From Desulfovibrio sp. (GTDB lineage Bacteria; Desulfobacterota; Desulfovibrionia; Desulfovibrionales; Desulfovibrionaceae), in assembly GCA_016218665.1 (NCBI GenBank), contig JACRDI010000004.1, forward strand, positions 39,359-103,358: a stretch of 64,000 nucleotides of DNA. The letters are read 5' to 3'. The notes under the pieces were generated by a model. It had not been told where the DNA came from and made no database searches. It saw nothing but the letters and a program-made list of their open reading frames with translations. A program made the position numbers and the translations under genes. Positions 35,279 to 43,226 of the stretch are shown here, piece after piece; within the stretch, counting starts at the first letter, position 1; each line of letters begins with the position of its first letter.

Positions 35279-36247
35279 GTGACGCCACCGCCCCAGGCAA
35301 TACGCATTCCGCGCGGCAAGGGCGCCCTGCCCGTCCCCTTCCGGGGCCTGCTGCTGCTCCTCGCCCTCTGTCTCGCCTCCTGCACGGACTCCAAGGAGCC
35401 GCTGTACAAGCCCGAGTATTCGGCCAACCCGCCGGCGAGCGCCTCGGAGTACGTATTCGCTCCGCATCCGCTCATGGCGCCGCAGAAGCTGGCCCAGGTG
35501 TACGGGGCCATGGTGGACCAGATCAACCAGCGGCTGGCCCCGCAACGCATCCGCCTCAGGCTGGAGGCCTCCAGCAGCTACGCCGCCTTCAACGAGAAGC
35601 TGCGCGAACGCAAGGTGCACTTCGCCCTGCCCAATCCCTACCAGACCGTGCTCGCGGCCGAGCAAGGGTACGTTGTCTTCGGCAAGATGGACCAGGACGA
35701 GGACTTCCGGGGCATCATCCTCACGCACAGGAACTCCCCCCTCTCCACGGTGAAGGATCTCAAGGGAGCCACGGTGGCCTTCCCCGCGCCCACGGCCCTG
35801 GCGGCCACCATGATGCCCGAGCTGTTCATGAAGGAGAACGGCCTGGACCCGGTCCGGGACATCACGCCGCGTTTTTCCGGCACGCACGATTCCGCCATCA
35901 TGAGCGTCGTCATCGGCTCGGCAGAGGCGGCCTGCACCTGGCCCGTCGCCTGGAGGACCTTCCAGGAGGAACATGCGGAACAGGCGCAGGCGCTCACCGT
36001 GCGCTGGCAGACGGGCACGCTGCCGAACAACGGCCTTGTGGCGCTGGACTCCGTGCCGGAACGCGTGCGCGCCGAGGTGGCCGGGGCCTTTTTCCGGCTG
36101 GACGAAAGCGCCGAGGGCCGGAACATCCTGCAGCTTGCCGGAACGCCCCGCTTCGTGGCCGCAAGCAGTTCCACCTTCGCCCCGGTGAACGCCTTCATCG
36201 AACGCTACAAAGCCAGCGTGCGCACGCCCAAGGGACTCAATGAGTAA
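35279..36247 (+). CDS. PhnD-like periplasmic-binding lipoprotein
   Basis: Lipoprotein of about 322 residues with lipobox LASC after a hydrophobic stretch (GLLLLLALCLASC). The mature part is a PhnD/PBP2-type domain: VFAPHPLMAPQKLAQVYGAM, VHFALPNPYQTVLAAEQGY, LKGATVAFPAP. It has no transporter partner. Instead it overlaps the next gene, a hybrid histidine kinase, by 8 bases, so it is probably the ligand-sensing subunit of that sensor. The GTG start has GAGG at good spacing; longer upstream starts would bury the signal peptide. Confidence 0.82.
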   Translation: MTPPPQAIRIPRGKGALPVPFRGLLLLLALCLASCTDSKEPLYKPEYSANPPASASEYVFAPHPLMAPQKLAQVYGAMVDQINQRLAPQRIRLRLEASSSYAAFNEKLRERKVHFALPNPYQTVLAAEQGYVVFGKMDQDEDFRGIILTHRNSPLSTVKDLKGATVAFPAPTALAATMMPELFMKENGLDPVRDITPRFSGTHDSAIMSVVIGSAEAACTWPVAWRTFQEEHAEQAQALTVRWQTGTLPNNGLVALDSVPERVRAEVAGAFFRLDESAEGRNILQLAGTPRFVAASSSTFAPVNAFIERYKASVRTPKGLNE

Positions 36248-38921
36248 CCCCGCCACCGTGCTCAGCTCGTTCTGGCATCATTCCGTGCGCCGCCAGCTCA
36301 TTTTGGGCGTCACCCTGGTGCACGCGGTGCTCATGAGCATCTTCGTGCTGGACATGGTGAACCGCCAGCGCGACTTCCTGCACCGCGAAAGCGTGTCCCG
36401 GGCGGAGAGCCTGGCCCGCAACCTCGCCGCCACCAGCGTTTCCTGGGTGCTGGCCAACGATCTCATGGGCATCGAGGAGGTGACCCGCTCCCTGCGCGAG
36501 ACCCCGGGGCTCGAATACGCCTGCATCCTGGACCCCGCCGGCCGGGTGTTGGGGCACAGCGACTCCCGCAACGTCGGGCTCTTTGTCTCCGATGCGCGCA
36601 GCCTGGCCCTGCTGGACAGCACCCCGGAACTGCACCGGCTGCTGGCCAACAAGCGCCAGGTGGACGTGGCCGCGCCCATCGTCACGGGCTCGCGCCTAGT
36701 GGGCTGGGCGCGCATCGGCCTCAACCAGTCCGCCCAGCGGGAAAATCTGGTCCAGGTCGCCTACGACGGCATCTCCTACACCTTCATCGCCATCGTGGTG
36801 GGCGGCCTCCTGGCCTTCTACATCGGGCGCGGGCTCACCTCGGGCTTGAGCGGCCTGGTGGCCGCGGTGGAGGCCGTGCGCGCCGGCGCCCGCGACGTGC
36901 GGGCCGACGAGGAGCGCGAGGACGAGATAGGCCGCCTGGGCGCGGGCTTCAACGCCATGCTCCAGGCCGTGCGCCAGGGCGAGGAGAAGTTCCGCACCGT
37001 GGCCGACTTCACCTACGACTGGGAATACTGGCGCGCCCCGGACGGCAAGCTCATGTGGATGTCGCCCTCGTGCGAGTTCTTCACCGGCTACACCGCGGCG
37101 GAGTTCATCAAACGCCCGGCGCTGCTGCACGAAATCATCCACCAGGACGACCGCCACCTCTACGACGCCCACATGGTCGAGGTGGAGGGCGGCAGCATCG
37201 AACCGGGCGAGCTGGACTTCCGCATCCTGCACCGCTCCGGCCAGATCGTCTGGATCGACCACCACTGCCAGGACATCGCCCGGCCCGACGGCACGCTGCT
37301 GGGCCGGCGCGTCAGCAACCGCGACATCACCGCGCGCAAGCAGGCCGAGGAAGGCCTGCGCCGCTGGGCCCGGGTGTTCGAAAACGCCGCCTGGGGCATC
37401 GTCATCTGCCCGCCCCGCACCCGCCAGCTGGAGGCCCTGAACCCCGCCTTCGCCCAGATGCACGGCTACACCGTGGAGGAACTGACCGGCATGCCCCTGG
37501 CCACGGTCTACCCGGCCGATGGCCTGGCCCACGTCGAGGCCAATCTGGACTTCTCGCACCATGCCGGGCACCACACCTTCGAGGCCGACCACGTCCGCAA
37601 GGACGGCTCGCGCTTCCCCGCGCAGATGGACGTGACCGCCGTGAAGGACGAGGACGGCAGCGTACTCTACCGCGTGGTCAACGTGCAGGACATCACCGAG
37701 CGCCGGCGCAGCCAGGACGAGATCATCCGCGCCAAGGAGGCGGCGGAGGCCGCCAATTCCGCCAAGAGCGACTTCCTGGCCATCATGAGCCACGAGCTGC
37801 GCACCCCCTTGAACGGCATCAAGGGCATGCTGCAGGTTCTGCGCGGCAGCGACCTCTCCCGCGAGGAGCAGCGGCTCTTTTTGGGGCACGCCCTGGGCGC
37901 GGCCGACAACCTGGCCCTGATTCTGAACGACGTGCTGGACGTCTCGCGCATCGAGGCGGGCAAGTTCGCCGTGGTGGAGGAGAGCTTCTGCATCGAGGAC
38001 GTGACCGGCCCCGTGTGCGAAAGCCTGGCCCTGGCGGCCGAGGGCAAGGGCCTGTCCCTCACCTGCGTGCTGGACCCCGCCCTGCCCAAGGCCCTGCGCG
38101 GCGACGCCGGGCGCTTGCGCCAAATGCTCCTGAACATCATGGGCAACGCCGTGAAGTTCACGCCCGAGGGCTTCGTGCGGCTGGAGGTGCACCCCTACAC
38201 GCCCACCCCGGCGCAGGCGGCCAAGGGCATCGTGCCCGTGCACTTCACCGTGGCCGACTCCGGCATCGGCATGAGCGACGAGGCCCTGCTGCAGGTTTTC
38301 GAGCCCTTCACCCAGGTGGAGTCGCCCTACACGCGCACCCACGGCGGCGTGGGCCTGGGCCTGGCCATCGTCAAGCGCCTGGCCCTGCTGCTGGGCGGGC
38401 ACATCGACGTGCTGAGCGAGCTTGGCCATGGCACCGAGGTGCACCTGACGATGCCCCTGACCGACCTGAGCGCGCCCGGCGCGGAGCCCAGCCTCTTCCT
38501 GGACGCGCAGTTCATGGAGCAGGTGTGCCGGCAGGAGACGGCCTCGCGCCCCTTGCGCGTTCTGCTGGTGGAGGACGACCCCCTGAACCGCCTTACCGCC
38601 CTCAAGTACCTGGAGCGCCTGGGGCACACGGCAACCCCGGCCAGAAGCGGAGCCGAGGCCCTCAAGGCCATGGAGGCCGAGCACTACGACGTGGTGCTCA
38701 TGGACATCCAGATGCCGGGCATGGACGGCATGGAGGCCACCCGGCGCATCCGCCAGTCAGAGGGGCTGCGCTTCGACCCGGCCACGCCCATCATCGCGGT
38801 CACCGCCCACGCCATGCACGGCGACCGCCTGCGCTTTCTGCAGGCGGGCATGAACGACTACCTGGCCAAGCCCTACAAGGTGGAGGATCTGGAGACGGTC
38901 CTCCAGCGCGCCGCCCGCTAG
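36240..38921 (+). CDS. Membrane hybrid histidine kinase (HAMP-PAS-PAS-HisKA-HATPase-REC)
   Basis: An 893-residue inner-membrane sensor. Membrane segment 1 is at residues about 19-40, a periplasmic loop to about 175, and segment 2 at about 178-198, followed by HAMP (to about 250). Two PAS/PAC domains follow (about 255-375 and 380-495). HisKA has H518 in SHELRTPLNG. The HATPase domain has NAVKFTPEG and VADSGIGM, and the C-terminal receiver has D822 in VVLMDIQMPGMDG. The upstream lipoprotein likely feeds a periplasmic signal. No HPt or output regulator is adjacent, so the final target is unknown. Confidence 0.93.
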   Translation: MSNPATVLSSFWHHSVRRQLILGVTLVHAVLMSIFVLDMVNRQRDFLHRESVSRAESLARNLAATSVSWVLANDLMGIEEVTRSLRETPGLEYACILDPAGRVLGHSDSRNVGLFVSDARSLALLDSTPELHRLLANKRQVDVAAPIVTGSRLVGWARIGLNQSAQRENLVQVAYDGISYTFIAIVVGGLLAFYIGRGLTSGLSGLVAAVEAVRAGARDVRADEEREDEIGRLGAGFNAMLQAVRQGEEKFRTVADFTYDWEYWRAPDGKLMWMSPSCEFFTGYTAAEFIKRPALLHEIIHQDDRHLYDAHMVEVEGGSIEPGELDFRILHRSGQIVWIDHHCQDIARPDGTLLGRRVSNRDITARKQAEEGLRRWARVFENAAWGIVICPPRTRQLEALNPAFAQMHGYTVEELTGMPLATVYPADGLAHVEANLDFSHHAGHHTFEADHVRKDGSRFPAQMDVTAVKDEDGSVLYRVVNVQDITERRRSQDEIIRAKEAAEAANSAKSDFLAIMSHELRTPLNGIKGMLQVLRGSDLSREEQRLFLGHALGAADNLALILNDVLDVSRIEAGKFAVVEESFCIEDVTGPVCESLALAAEGKGLSLTCVLDPALPKALRGDAGRLRQMLLNIMGNAVKFTPEGFVRLEVHPYTPTPAQAAKGIVPVHFTVADSGIGMSDEALLQVFEPFTQVESPYTRTHGGVGLGLAIVKRLALLLGGHIDVLSELGHGTEVHLTMPLTDLSAPGAEPSLFLDAQFMEQVCRQETASRPLRVLLVEDDPLNRLTALKYLERLGHTATPARSGAEALKAMEAEHYDVVLMDIQMPGMDGMEATRRIRQSEGLRFDPATPIIAVTAHAMHGDRLRFLQAGMNDYLAKPYKVEDLETVLQRAAR

Positions 38922-39159
38922 GCCTGCCCCGCTCCGGTCTCCCGCTGGCCTGGCCCTGCCGGCCCCCTCCTTGCGCAGAAGCGCCCCGGCACCGCGCAGA
39001 TTTTGCGCAACATCGTTTCAAACAAAATAAAAAGCAAACAAAATCAATGAGATTCACTTGGCACGACCTATGCTCTCCCCTGGCATACGGGGCGCATGCC
39101 CCCACGAGGCGGACAACACGAGCCCGAGGCTGAAGCCAGGGCCCACAAGGAGACCGATC

Positions 39160-39627
39160 ATGCGTTCACGAGGCCTGAAGACCCTGCTCGCCACCCTGCT
39201 GTGCCTTGGCTGCTTCGCGGCCCCGGCCTTCGCCCAGCTCTCCATCAGCATCAACATCGGCGACGGCCCCCCGCCTCCGCGCTACGAGGTGGTGCCCAGG
39301 CCGCGCGGCGGATGGATATGGGTGCCCGGCGTGTGGTACTGGGAAGCCGGCCGCTACAATTGGGCCCAGGGCCACTGGATCAAGGCCCGGCCGGGCCAGC
39401 GCTGGGTGCCCGCCCGCTGGGAGCACCGCGGCGACCACTACCGCTACGAGGCCGGCGGCTGGGAGCCCATCCGCTGGGAGCCCGCGCCCCCGGTGCGCCG
39501 CGAAGTGTACGTCATCGACCGCGATGATGACGACCGGCACCCCGGCCGTGGCCGCGGCAACGCCTGGGGCCGCAAGAAGCACGACCGCGACTGGGACGAC
39601 GACGGTCCCGGACGCGGCCACCGCTAG
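39160..39627 (+). CDS. Secreted WxW (YXWGXW)-repeat protein
   Basis: A 155-residue exported protein. The signal peptide ends near AFA-QLS. The mature part has Trp-rich repeats (GGWIWVPGVWYWEAGRYNW, GQRWVPARWEHRGDHY, GGWEPIRWEP) and a very charged Arg/Asp/His tail. This matches YXWGXW-repeat envelope proteins of unknown function. AAGGAG precedes the ATG. The 238-base gap before it is AT-rich near 39010-39050 and may hold a promoter I cannot define. Confidence 0.72.
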   Translation: MRSRGLKTLLATLLCLGCFAAPAFAQLSISINIGDGPPPPRYEVVPRPRGGWIWVPGVWYWEAGRYNWAQGHWIKARPGQRWVPARWEHRGDHYRYEAGGWEPIRWEPAPPVRREVYVIDRDDDDRHPGRGRGNAWGRKKHDRDWDDDGPGRGHR

Positions 39628-39642
39628 GCCAGCCTGCAAACC

Positions 39643-39673
39643 AAAAGGCCCGGAAGCGATTCCGGGCCTTTTT
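39643..39673 (+). terminator. Bidirectional terminator shared by the WxW gene and ancestral mnmE
   Basis: AAAAGGCCCGGAA (39643-39655) pairs with TTCCGGGCCTTTT (39660-39672) around GCGA. The A and T runs on both sides let it work on both strands. It lies right next to the displaced mnmE 3' end. Confidence 0.9.
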
Positions 39674-39674
39674 C

Positions 39675-39692
39675 TTATTTTCCGATGCAGAA
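39675..39692 (-). other. Displaced copy of the mnmE 3' end (island attachment site)
   Basis: Read on the minus strand the 18 bases encode FCIGK-stop, matching 16 of 18 bases of the mnmE 3' end at 41714-41731. The similarity continues a few codons (FSR). A 17-base imperfect inverted repeat links the inner edges (39697-39713 and 41705-41721, 15/17). This marks the far edge of a 2-kb island. Confidence 0.75.
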
Positions 39693-40008
39693 GCGGGAGA
39701 ATAGCCGAAAGTCCTTGGTAGTAAACGGATTAACTGAGCTTCACCCGTTTTTTGGTTTAGGCATTAGGTGAGCAGCCGGCACTCCGAATGGACCGTAATT
39801 CGGGGAGAAGGTCAGAGGCATGGGCAACTCGGCGCTGGGCCACCTAGTGGGTTGTAGGGCGCTTCCTGCGCGCCGGGAGATATGTTGGCCTCGCCTTCGA
39901 GCCTTCAAAGCGTCCGAGAAGCTGATTTTGAACGTTTCACCCAACAGGTCGCCTTGGGTGAAGTCCTGGGAAGGCAGCCGCAAGTCATTTCGTCAGATCG
40001 GGTGCCGT

Positions 40009-40509
40009 TCAGTTATAGTGGGAATTCTGCTCCACTGCGAATCCGATGACCTGCCCGTCACGAAACCAGACCATGACGCCCTGATAGCGCAGAACCGTCT
40101 CAACGCCAGGTTCGAGCTTCCTGCCAATTTCGCGCAACAGCTTGTCGCTTGCGGGAAGCCTGAACCGCCGCGCGTACCCGATCCTGCTCGCAGCGCTTTC
40201 GCTGGGAACTCCAAGCAGGGATTCCACCTCGGCGTGGGTCATGCCCAGGCGCAGCCCTTCCGGTGTCCGCAGCTTGGCGTTGACGTGAACGCTGGGGGCG
40301 CAGACGACGCTCGGCGAAAGTTGTTCCCTCGATTCGAACACGCCGATGCACTGGGCCATGTTGTTCGTGCCCCAGATGAACAGGAGAGCAGTAGAGTCCC
40401 CGCTCCTGCCAGACACGTAGCAGCGGCCAGGGAACCCTTCGGCAAGCGGCCATGCCGGGGAGGATTCCTCTCCTGGTCCCATGATCTGCTGAATCTTGGC
40501 AAAAGGCAT
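40009..40509 (-). CDS. Probable immunity protein, C-terminal part (frame-shifted from its signal peptide)
   Basis: An open frame, with an ATG at 40509, encodes MPFAKIQQIMG and onward for 166 residues. It contains LRTPEGLRLGMTHAEVESLLG, like the SmpA/OmlA-type G-x-x-xxEV-xxLLG motif, and cysteines in GRCYV and MAQCIG that could form a disulfide. It lacks a signal peptide, yet follows a toxin expected to act in the periplasm. The frame stays open upstream to 40629, overlapping the signal-peptide frame, so the two were probably one gene broken by a frameshift. Confidence 0.5.
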   Translation of the reverse strand: MPFAKIQQIMGPGEESSPAWPLAEGFPGRCYVSGRSGDSTALLFIWGTNNMAQCIGVFESREQLSPSVVCAPSVHVNAKLRTPEGLRLGMTHAEVESLLGVPSESAASRIGYARRFRLPASDKLLREIGRKLEPGVETVLRYQGVMVWFRDGQVIGFAVEQNSHYN

Positions 40510-40520
40510 GGTCTCAACCT

Positions 40521-40733
40521 TCAGATACTGCCCAGGAACGGGAGTGGACCGACCGCCACAGGCAACGCCCGAGCGTCCGCCCTCGTCAAGCCTCCCTGGC
40601 TCTGCCCGGAAGCCTCCGCTGCCCGCCAATCCTGCGCAAGAAACTCCTGGGCCGCCGAGAACATTCCGGCATGGCAGACGGCGCTGGACGACAAGGCGAG
40701 CAGGAACGCGGCGACGCAGATCACACTGCGCAT
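40521..40733 (-). CDS. Signal-peptide ORF after the toxin gene (probable immunity protein N-terminus)
   Basis: An ATG 4 bases after the toxin stop begins a clear signal peptide (MRSVICVAAFLLALSSSAVC, cleavage near CHA-GM). The frame ends after 70 codons. The next frame continues as a longer protein, so a single-base indel or a sequencing error between about 40521 and 40650 may separate them. An alternative start at 40751 overlaps the toxin gene. A periplasmic inhibitor is expected in this position. Confidence 0.45.
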   Translation of the reverse strand: MRSVICVAAFLLALSSSAVCHAGMFSAAQEFLAQDWRAAEASGQSQGGLTRADARALPVAVGPLPFLGSI

Positions 40734-40737
40734 GATG

Positions 40738-41367
40738 TCAGCGCTGGACATGGAGAAGCGCACCCCTGCCGATCCCGGCTCGGACTTTCGGTCCCATGAT
40801 GATGCAGCCTGTCGAGGCATCCGAACCACCTCCGTGGATGTAGAACCCGTCCCTCCCCATTGCTGACAAGCTGTCGCGGGTTGCGCTGTCGGCTGGTTCC
40901 AGACGAAAGATGTGCGGTCCCATCTTCTGGCAACGCGGGTCGTCAGGGTCGTCAACTATCTCAGCGACCCTGTCGTTACCCCTCGGAATTGGGCCAACAT
41001 TCTTCTCACCTTCGCGCTCGGGCCGGTTCTTTGCGGCCCCTTTTCCCGAATAGCCCCTTCCGGCAAGCTCCCCCTGGGTATCCAACAAGCAACCGTTGCT
41101 CTGGCTGTAAGTCAGGTGCGGTGTCTTGGGCGGAGGCGGGGCTGGCGGATATTTCTCCTTGGGCGGCGTCACCCTGCCGCGCACCTCACTGCCGCCAGAA
41201 ATTCCTCCTGCACCATCGACCATGAATGACATGTACGTTCCATCGCCAGGGTTGAAGGGCTGCAATCTGTCATCCGCCCCAGGCTTCGTGCTGATTGCTG
41301 CGCGCACGGATTTGCCGTCTGCGCTCACCCAGGTCTGGACATATCTTCGTTCGTTGCCCGTTCCCAT
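40738..41367 (-). CDS. DUF2778 (Tlde1-like) peptidoglycan-targeting toxin
   Basis: A 209-residue protein. Residues about 1-65 form an uncharacterised N-terminal region, then a proline-rich linker (PPAPPPPKTP, 75-84), then a DUF2778 L,D-transpeptidase-like domain from about 85. It has SQSNGCLLD, GYSGKG, VGPIPRGN, GPHIFRLEP and the catalytic GFYIHGG...STGCIIM with H178 and C188, ten apart as in Tlde1. Tlde1 toxins act on peptidoglycan stem peptides after type VI secretion. There is no signal peptide, as expected for a secreted effector. AAGGAGG lies just before the chosen ATG. No type VI structural genes are in the window. Confidence 0.72.
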   Translation of the reverse strand: MGTGNERRYVQTWVSADGKSVRAAISTKPGADDRLQPFNPGDGTYMSFMVDGAGGISGGSEVRGRVTPPKEKYPPAPPPPKTPHLTYSQSNGCLLDTQGELAGRGYSGKGAAKNRPEREGEKNVGPIPRGNDRVAEIVDDPDDPRCQKMGPHIFRLEPADSATRDSLSAMGRDGFYIHGGGSDASTGCIIMGPKVRAGIGRGALLHVQR

Positions 41368-41540
41368 ATCTGACCTCCTTCGGCCTTTCAATGGAGTATA
41401 GTACGGGCTTTATCACGCGGGCAAAAATCACCTATCATTGCCCGGTAAAAGGACAACGTCTCCCTGTTGACAGCTATAATTGCGGCCCCTTGTCCACCGG
41501 GATGAAAGAGGAATCGAGGATTCTCTCTGGCTGGAAGTGG

Positions 41541-41642
41541 TTACTCCTCACCAACCGCTCTGAAGTCGCCAAGGATGACCTTGCCCTCTTCAATGAGGCT
41601 CCCCACGTAGTCCGCCCAGACCTGGAGCATGTCCCTCGCCGG
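41541..41642 (-). pseudogene. C-terminal remnant of a tyrosine integrase-like gene
   Basis: 33 codons encode PARDMLQVWADYVGSLIEEG and onward to a TAA stop. The R-x-x-MLQ-WADY pattern is typical of the last helix of P4/SGI1-like tyrosine integrases. A stop codon lies directly upstream in frame, and no catalytic R-H-R-Y residues are present. It lies between mnmE and the toxin, where an integrase for this site would sit. The rest of 41368-41713 shows no gene. Confidence 0.5.
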
Positions 41643-41713
41643 TCAACAAATCGTCGAATTTCAGTGTATTATAATGAGCACTGAGACGTGCTCGGACAGG
41701 CAAAGACTCTCGG

Positions 41714-43144
41714 CTATTTTCCAATGCAGAATTTGGAGAAGATGGCGTTCAGCACGTCGTCCGGGGCGATGTCCCCGGTGAGCTCGGCCAGGGCCCGACA
41801 GGCGGCGTCCAGGCGCAGGCCCAGGATGTCGTAGGGCAGGCCGGAGGCGGCCTCCTCCGCCAGGGCGGCGAGTTCGTCCCGCGCCAGGGAAAGCGCCCCG
41901 GCCTGGCGGGCGTTGGGCGCAAGGGCGTCCGGGTCGGGTTCGCCGCCCGCCCCGGCTGCCCCGGCAAGCCGGCCGCGCAACAGGGCGCAGAGTTCCTCCA
42001 GCCCCGCGCCGGATTTGGCCGACACGCGCACCGAGGCCAGCCCCATGGCTTCGACGGCTTCGGCGGCCCCGTCGGCCCCGTCGCAGGCAGGCAGGTCGCT
42101 CTTGTTCAGCACCACCAGGGCCCTTGCTGGGGCAAGCTCCGCCAGGGCGGCGCGGTCCTCCGGGCACAGGGGCCTGGAGGCGTCCAGCACGTAGAGCACG
42201 GCCTCGGCCCGGGCCATGAACTCCCGCGCCAGATCCTGCCCGGCGGCTTCGACCGGATCGGTCACGGGGTCCGCCACATCGGCCCCGCGCAGGCCCGCCG
42301 TGTCCACCAGGCGCACCAGCAGGCCGGAGAGCTCCACCTGTTCCTCGATGTAGTCGCGCGTGGTGCCCGGCGCGGCCGAGACCAGGGCCCGGTTGCGGCC
42401 CACCAGGGCGTTCAGCAGGCTGGACTTGCCCGCGTTGACGCGGCCCGCCAGCACGGCCAGCAGGCCCTCGCGCCAGGCCCGGGCGCGCTCCACCCCGGAG
42501 AGCAGCGCGCACACGGCCTCGCGGGCGGCAAGGGCCTGGCCGCGCAATTCCTCCAGCGGCAGGCATTCCACGTCCTCGTCCGGGAAGTCCACGGCCAGGC
42601 AGAGCCTGGCGCGCAGGCCTTCAAGCCCCTCGCGCACGGCGTTGATCCGCTCCGACAGCGCGCCGGAAAGCTTGAGCTGGGCCAGATGCAGGGCCGCGCG
42701 CGTGGGCGCGGCGATGGTCTCGGCGATGGCCTCGGCCTGGGCCAGGTCGAGCCTGCCGTTCGTGAAGGCGCGGAAGGAGAATTCGCCGGGCCCGGCCAGA
42801 CGCGCCCCGCGCGCCAACAGCTCGTCCAGCACGGCGCGCAGCACGGCCGGGCCGCCGTGGCAGTATAGCTCGGCCACGTCCTCTCCGGTGAAGGAGGCGG
42901 GGCCGGGCATGAAGGCGGCCAGCACCTCGTCCAGCACGCGGCCGCTGGCGTCCACCAGGGTGCCGTGGTGCAGGCGGTAGGGCTTGAGGCCGGAGAAGCC
43001 GGGGCGGCTGGAGCGGAACAGGCCCTCAGCCAGGGCGCGGGCGTCCGAGCCGCTCACGCGGACGATGCCCACCGCTCCCGGCCCCTGGGCCGTGGCGATG
43101 GCGGCGATGGTGTCGCCCGTGCGTAGAGGGGCCGTGTGGGCCAT
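41714..43144 (-). CDS. mnmE: tRNA modification GTPase MnmE
   Basis: GTPase that with MnmG makes the cmnm5 modification at U34 of tRNA. The 476-residue protein has the N-terminal folate-binding domain (DTIAAIATAQGPGAVGIVRV), G1 GRVNAGKSSLLN, G2 GTTRD, G3 DTAGLR, G4 NKSD and the C-terminal FCIGK with its essential cysteine. The last 6 codons are the island attachment site; the stop is now TAG, while the displaced copy reads TAA. It is the last gene of the rpmH operon, 82 bases after jag. Confidence 0.96.
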   Translation of the reverse strand: MAHTAPLRTGDTIAAIATAQGPGAVGIVRVSGSDARALAEGLFRSSRPGFSGLKPYRLHHGTLVDASGRVLDEVLAAFMPGPASFTGEDVAELYCHGGPAVLRAVLDELLARGARLAGPGEFSFRAFTNGRLDLAQAEAIAETIAAPTRAALHLAQLKLSGALSERINAVREGLEGLRARLCLAVDFPDEDVECLPLEELRGQALAAREAVCALLSGVERARAWREGLLAVLAGRVNAGKSSLLNALVGRNRALVSAAPGTTRDYIEEQVELSGLLVRLVDTAGLRGADVADPVTDPVEAAGQDLAREFMARAEAVLYVLDASRPLCPEDRAALAELAPARALVVLNKSDLPACDGADGAAEAVEAMGLASVRVSAKSGAGLEELCALLRGRLAGAAGAGGEPDPDALAPNARQAGALSLARDELAALAEEAASGLPYDILGLRLDAACRALAELTGDIAPDDVLNAIFSKFCIGK

Positions 43145-43226
43145 GTGCCTCCCCGGAATGGAAACCGCCGGGGCTGGAGCGCATGTCTCCGGCCCCGGCG
43201 GCGTTGTCGGCTTGTGGGCCGGGGCG

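Larger units (their letters stand above)
39693..41713. mobile_element. 2-kb accessory island inserted at the 3' end of mnmE
   Basis: Bounded by two copies of the mnmE 3' end. It is visibly less GC-rich than its flanks and uses mixed codons. Contents on the minus strand: a tyrosine-integrase-like C-terminal remnant, a DUF2778 toxin, and a probable immunity region. The gap 39693-40008 holds no convincing gene. The mnmE (thdF) 3' end is the known target of SGI1-type integrative elements, which fits this arrangement. Confidence 0.7.

Noticed and set aside
39741..39983. 80-codon minus-strand frame inside the mnmE island
   Set aside because: Start is TTG without a ribosome site, no family similarity is recognised and it lies in a region with no other coding signal.
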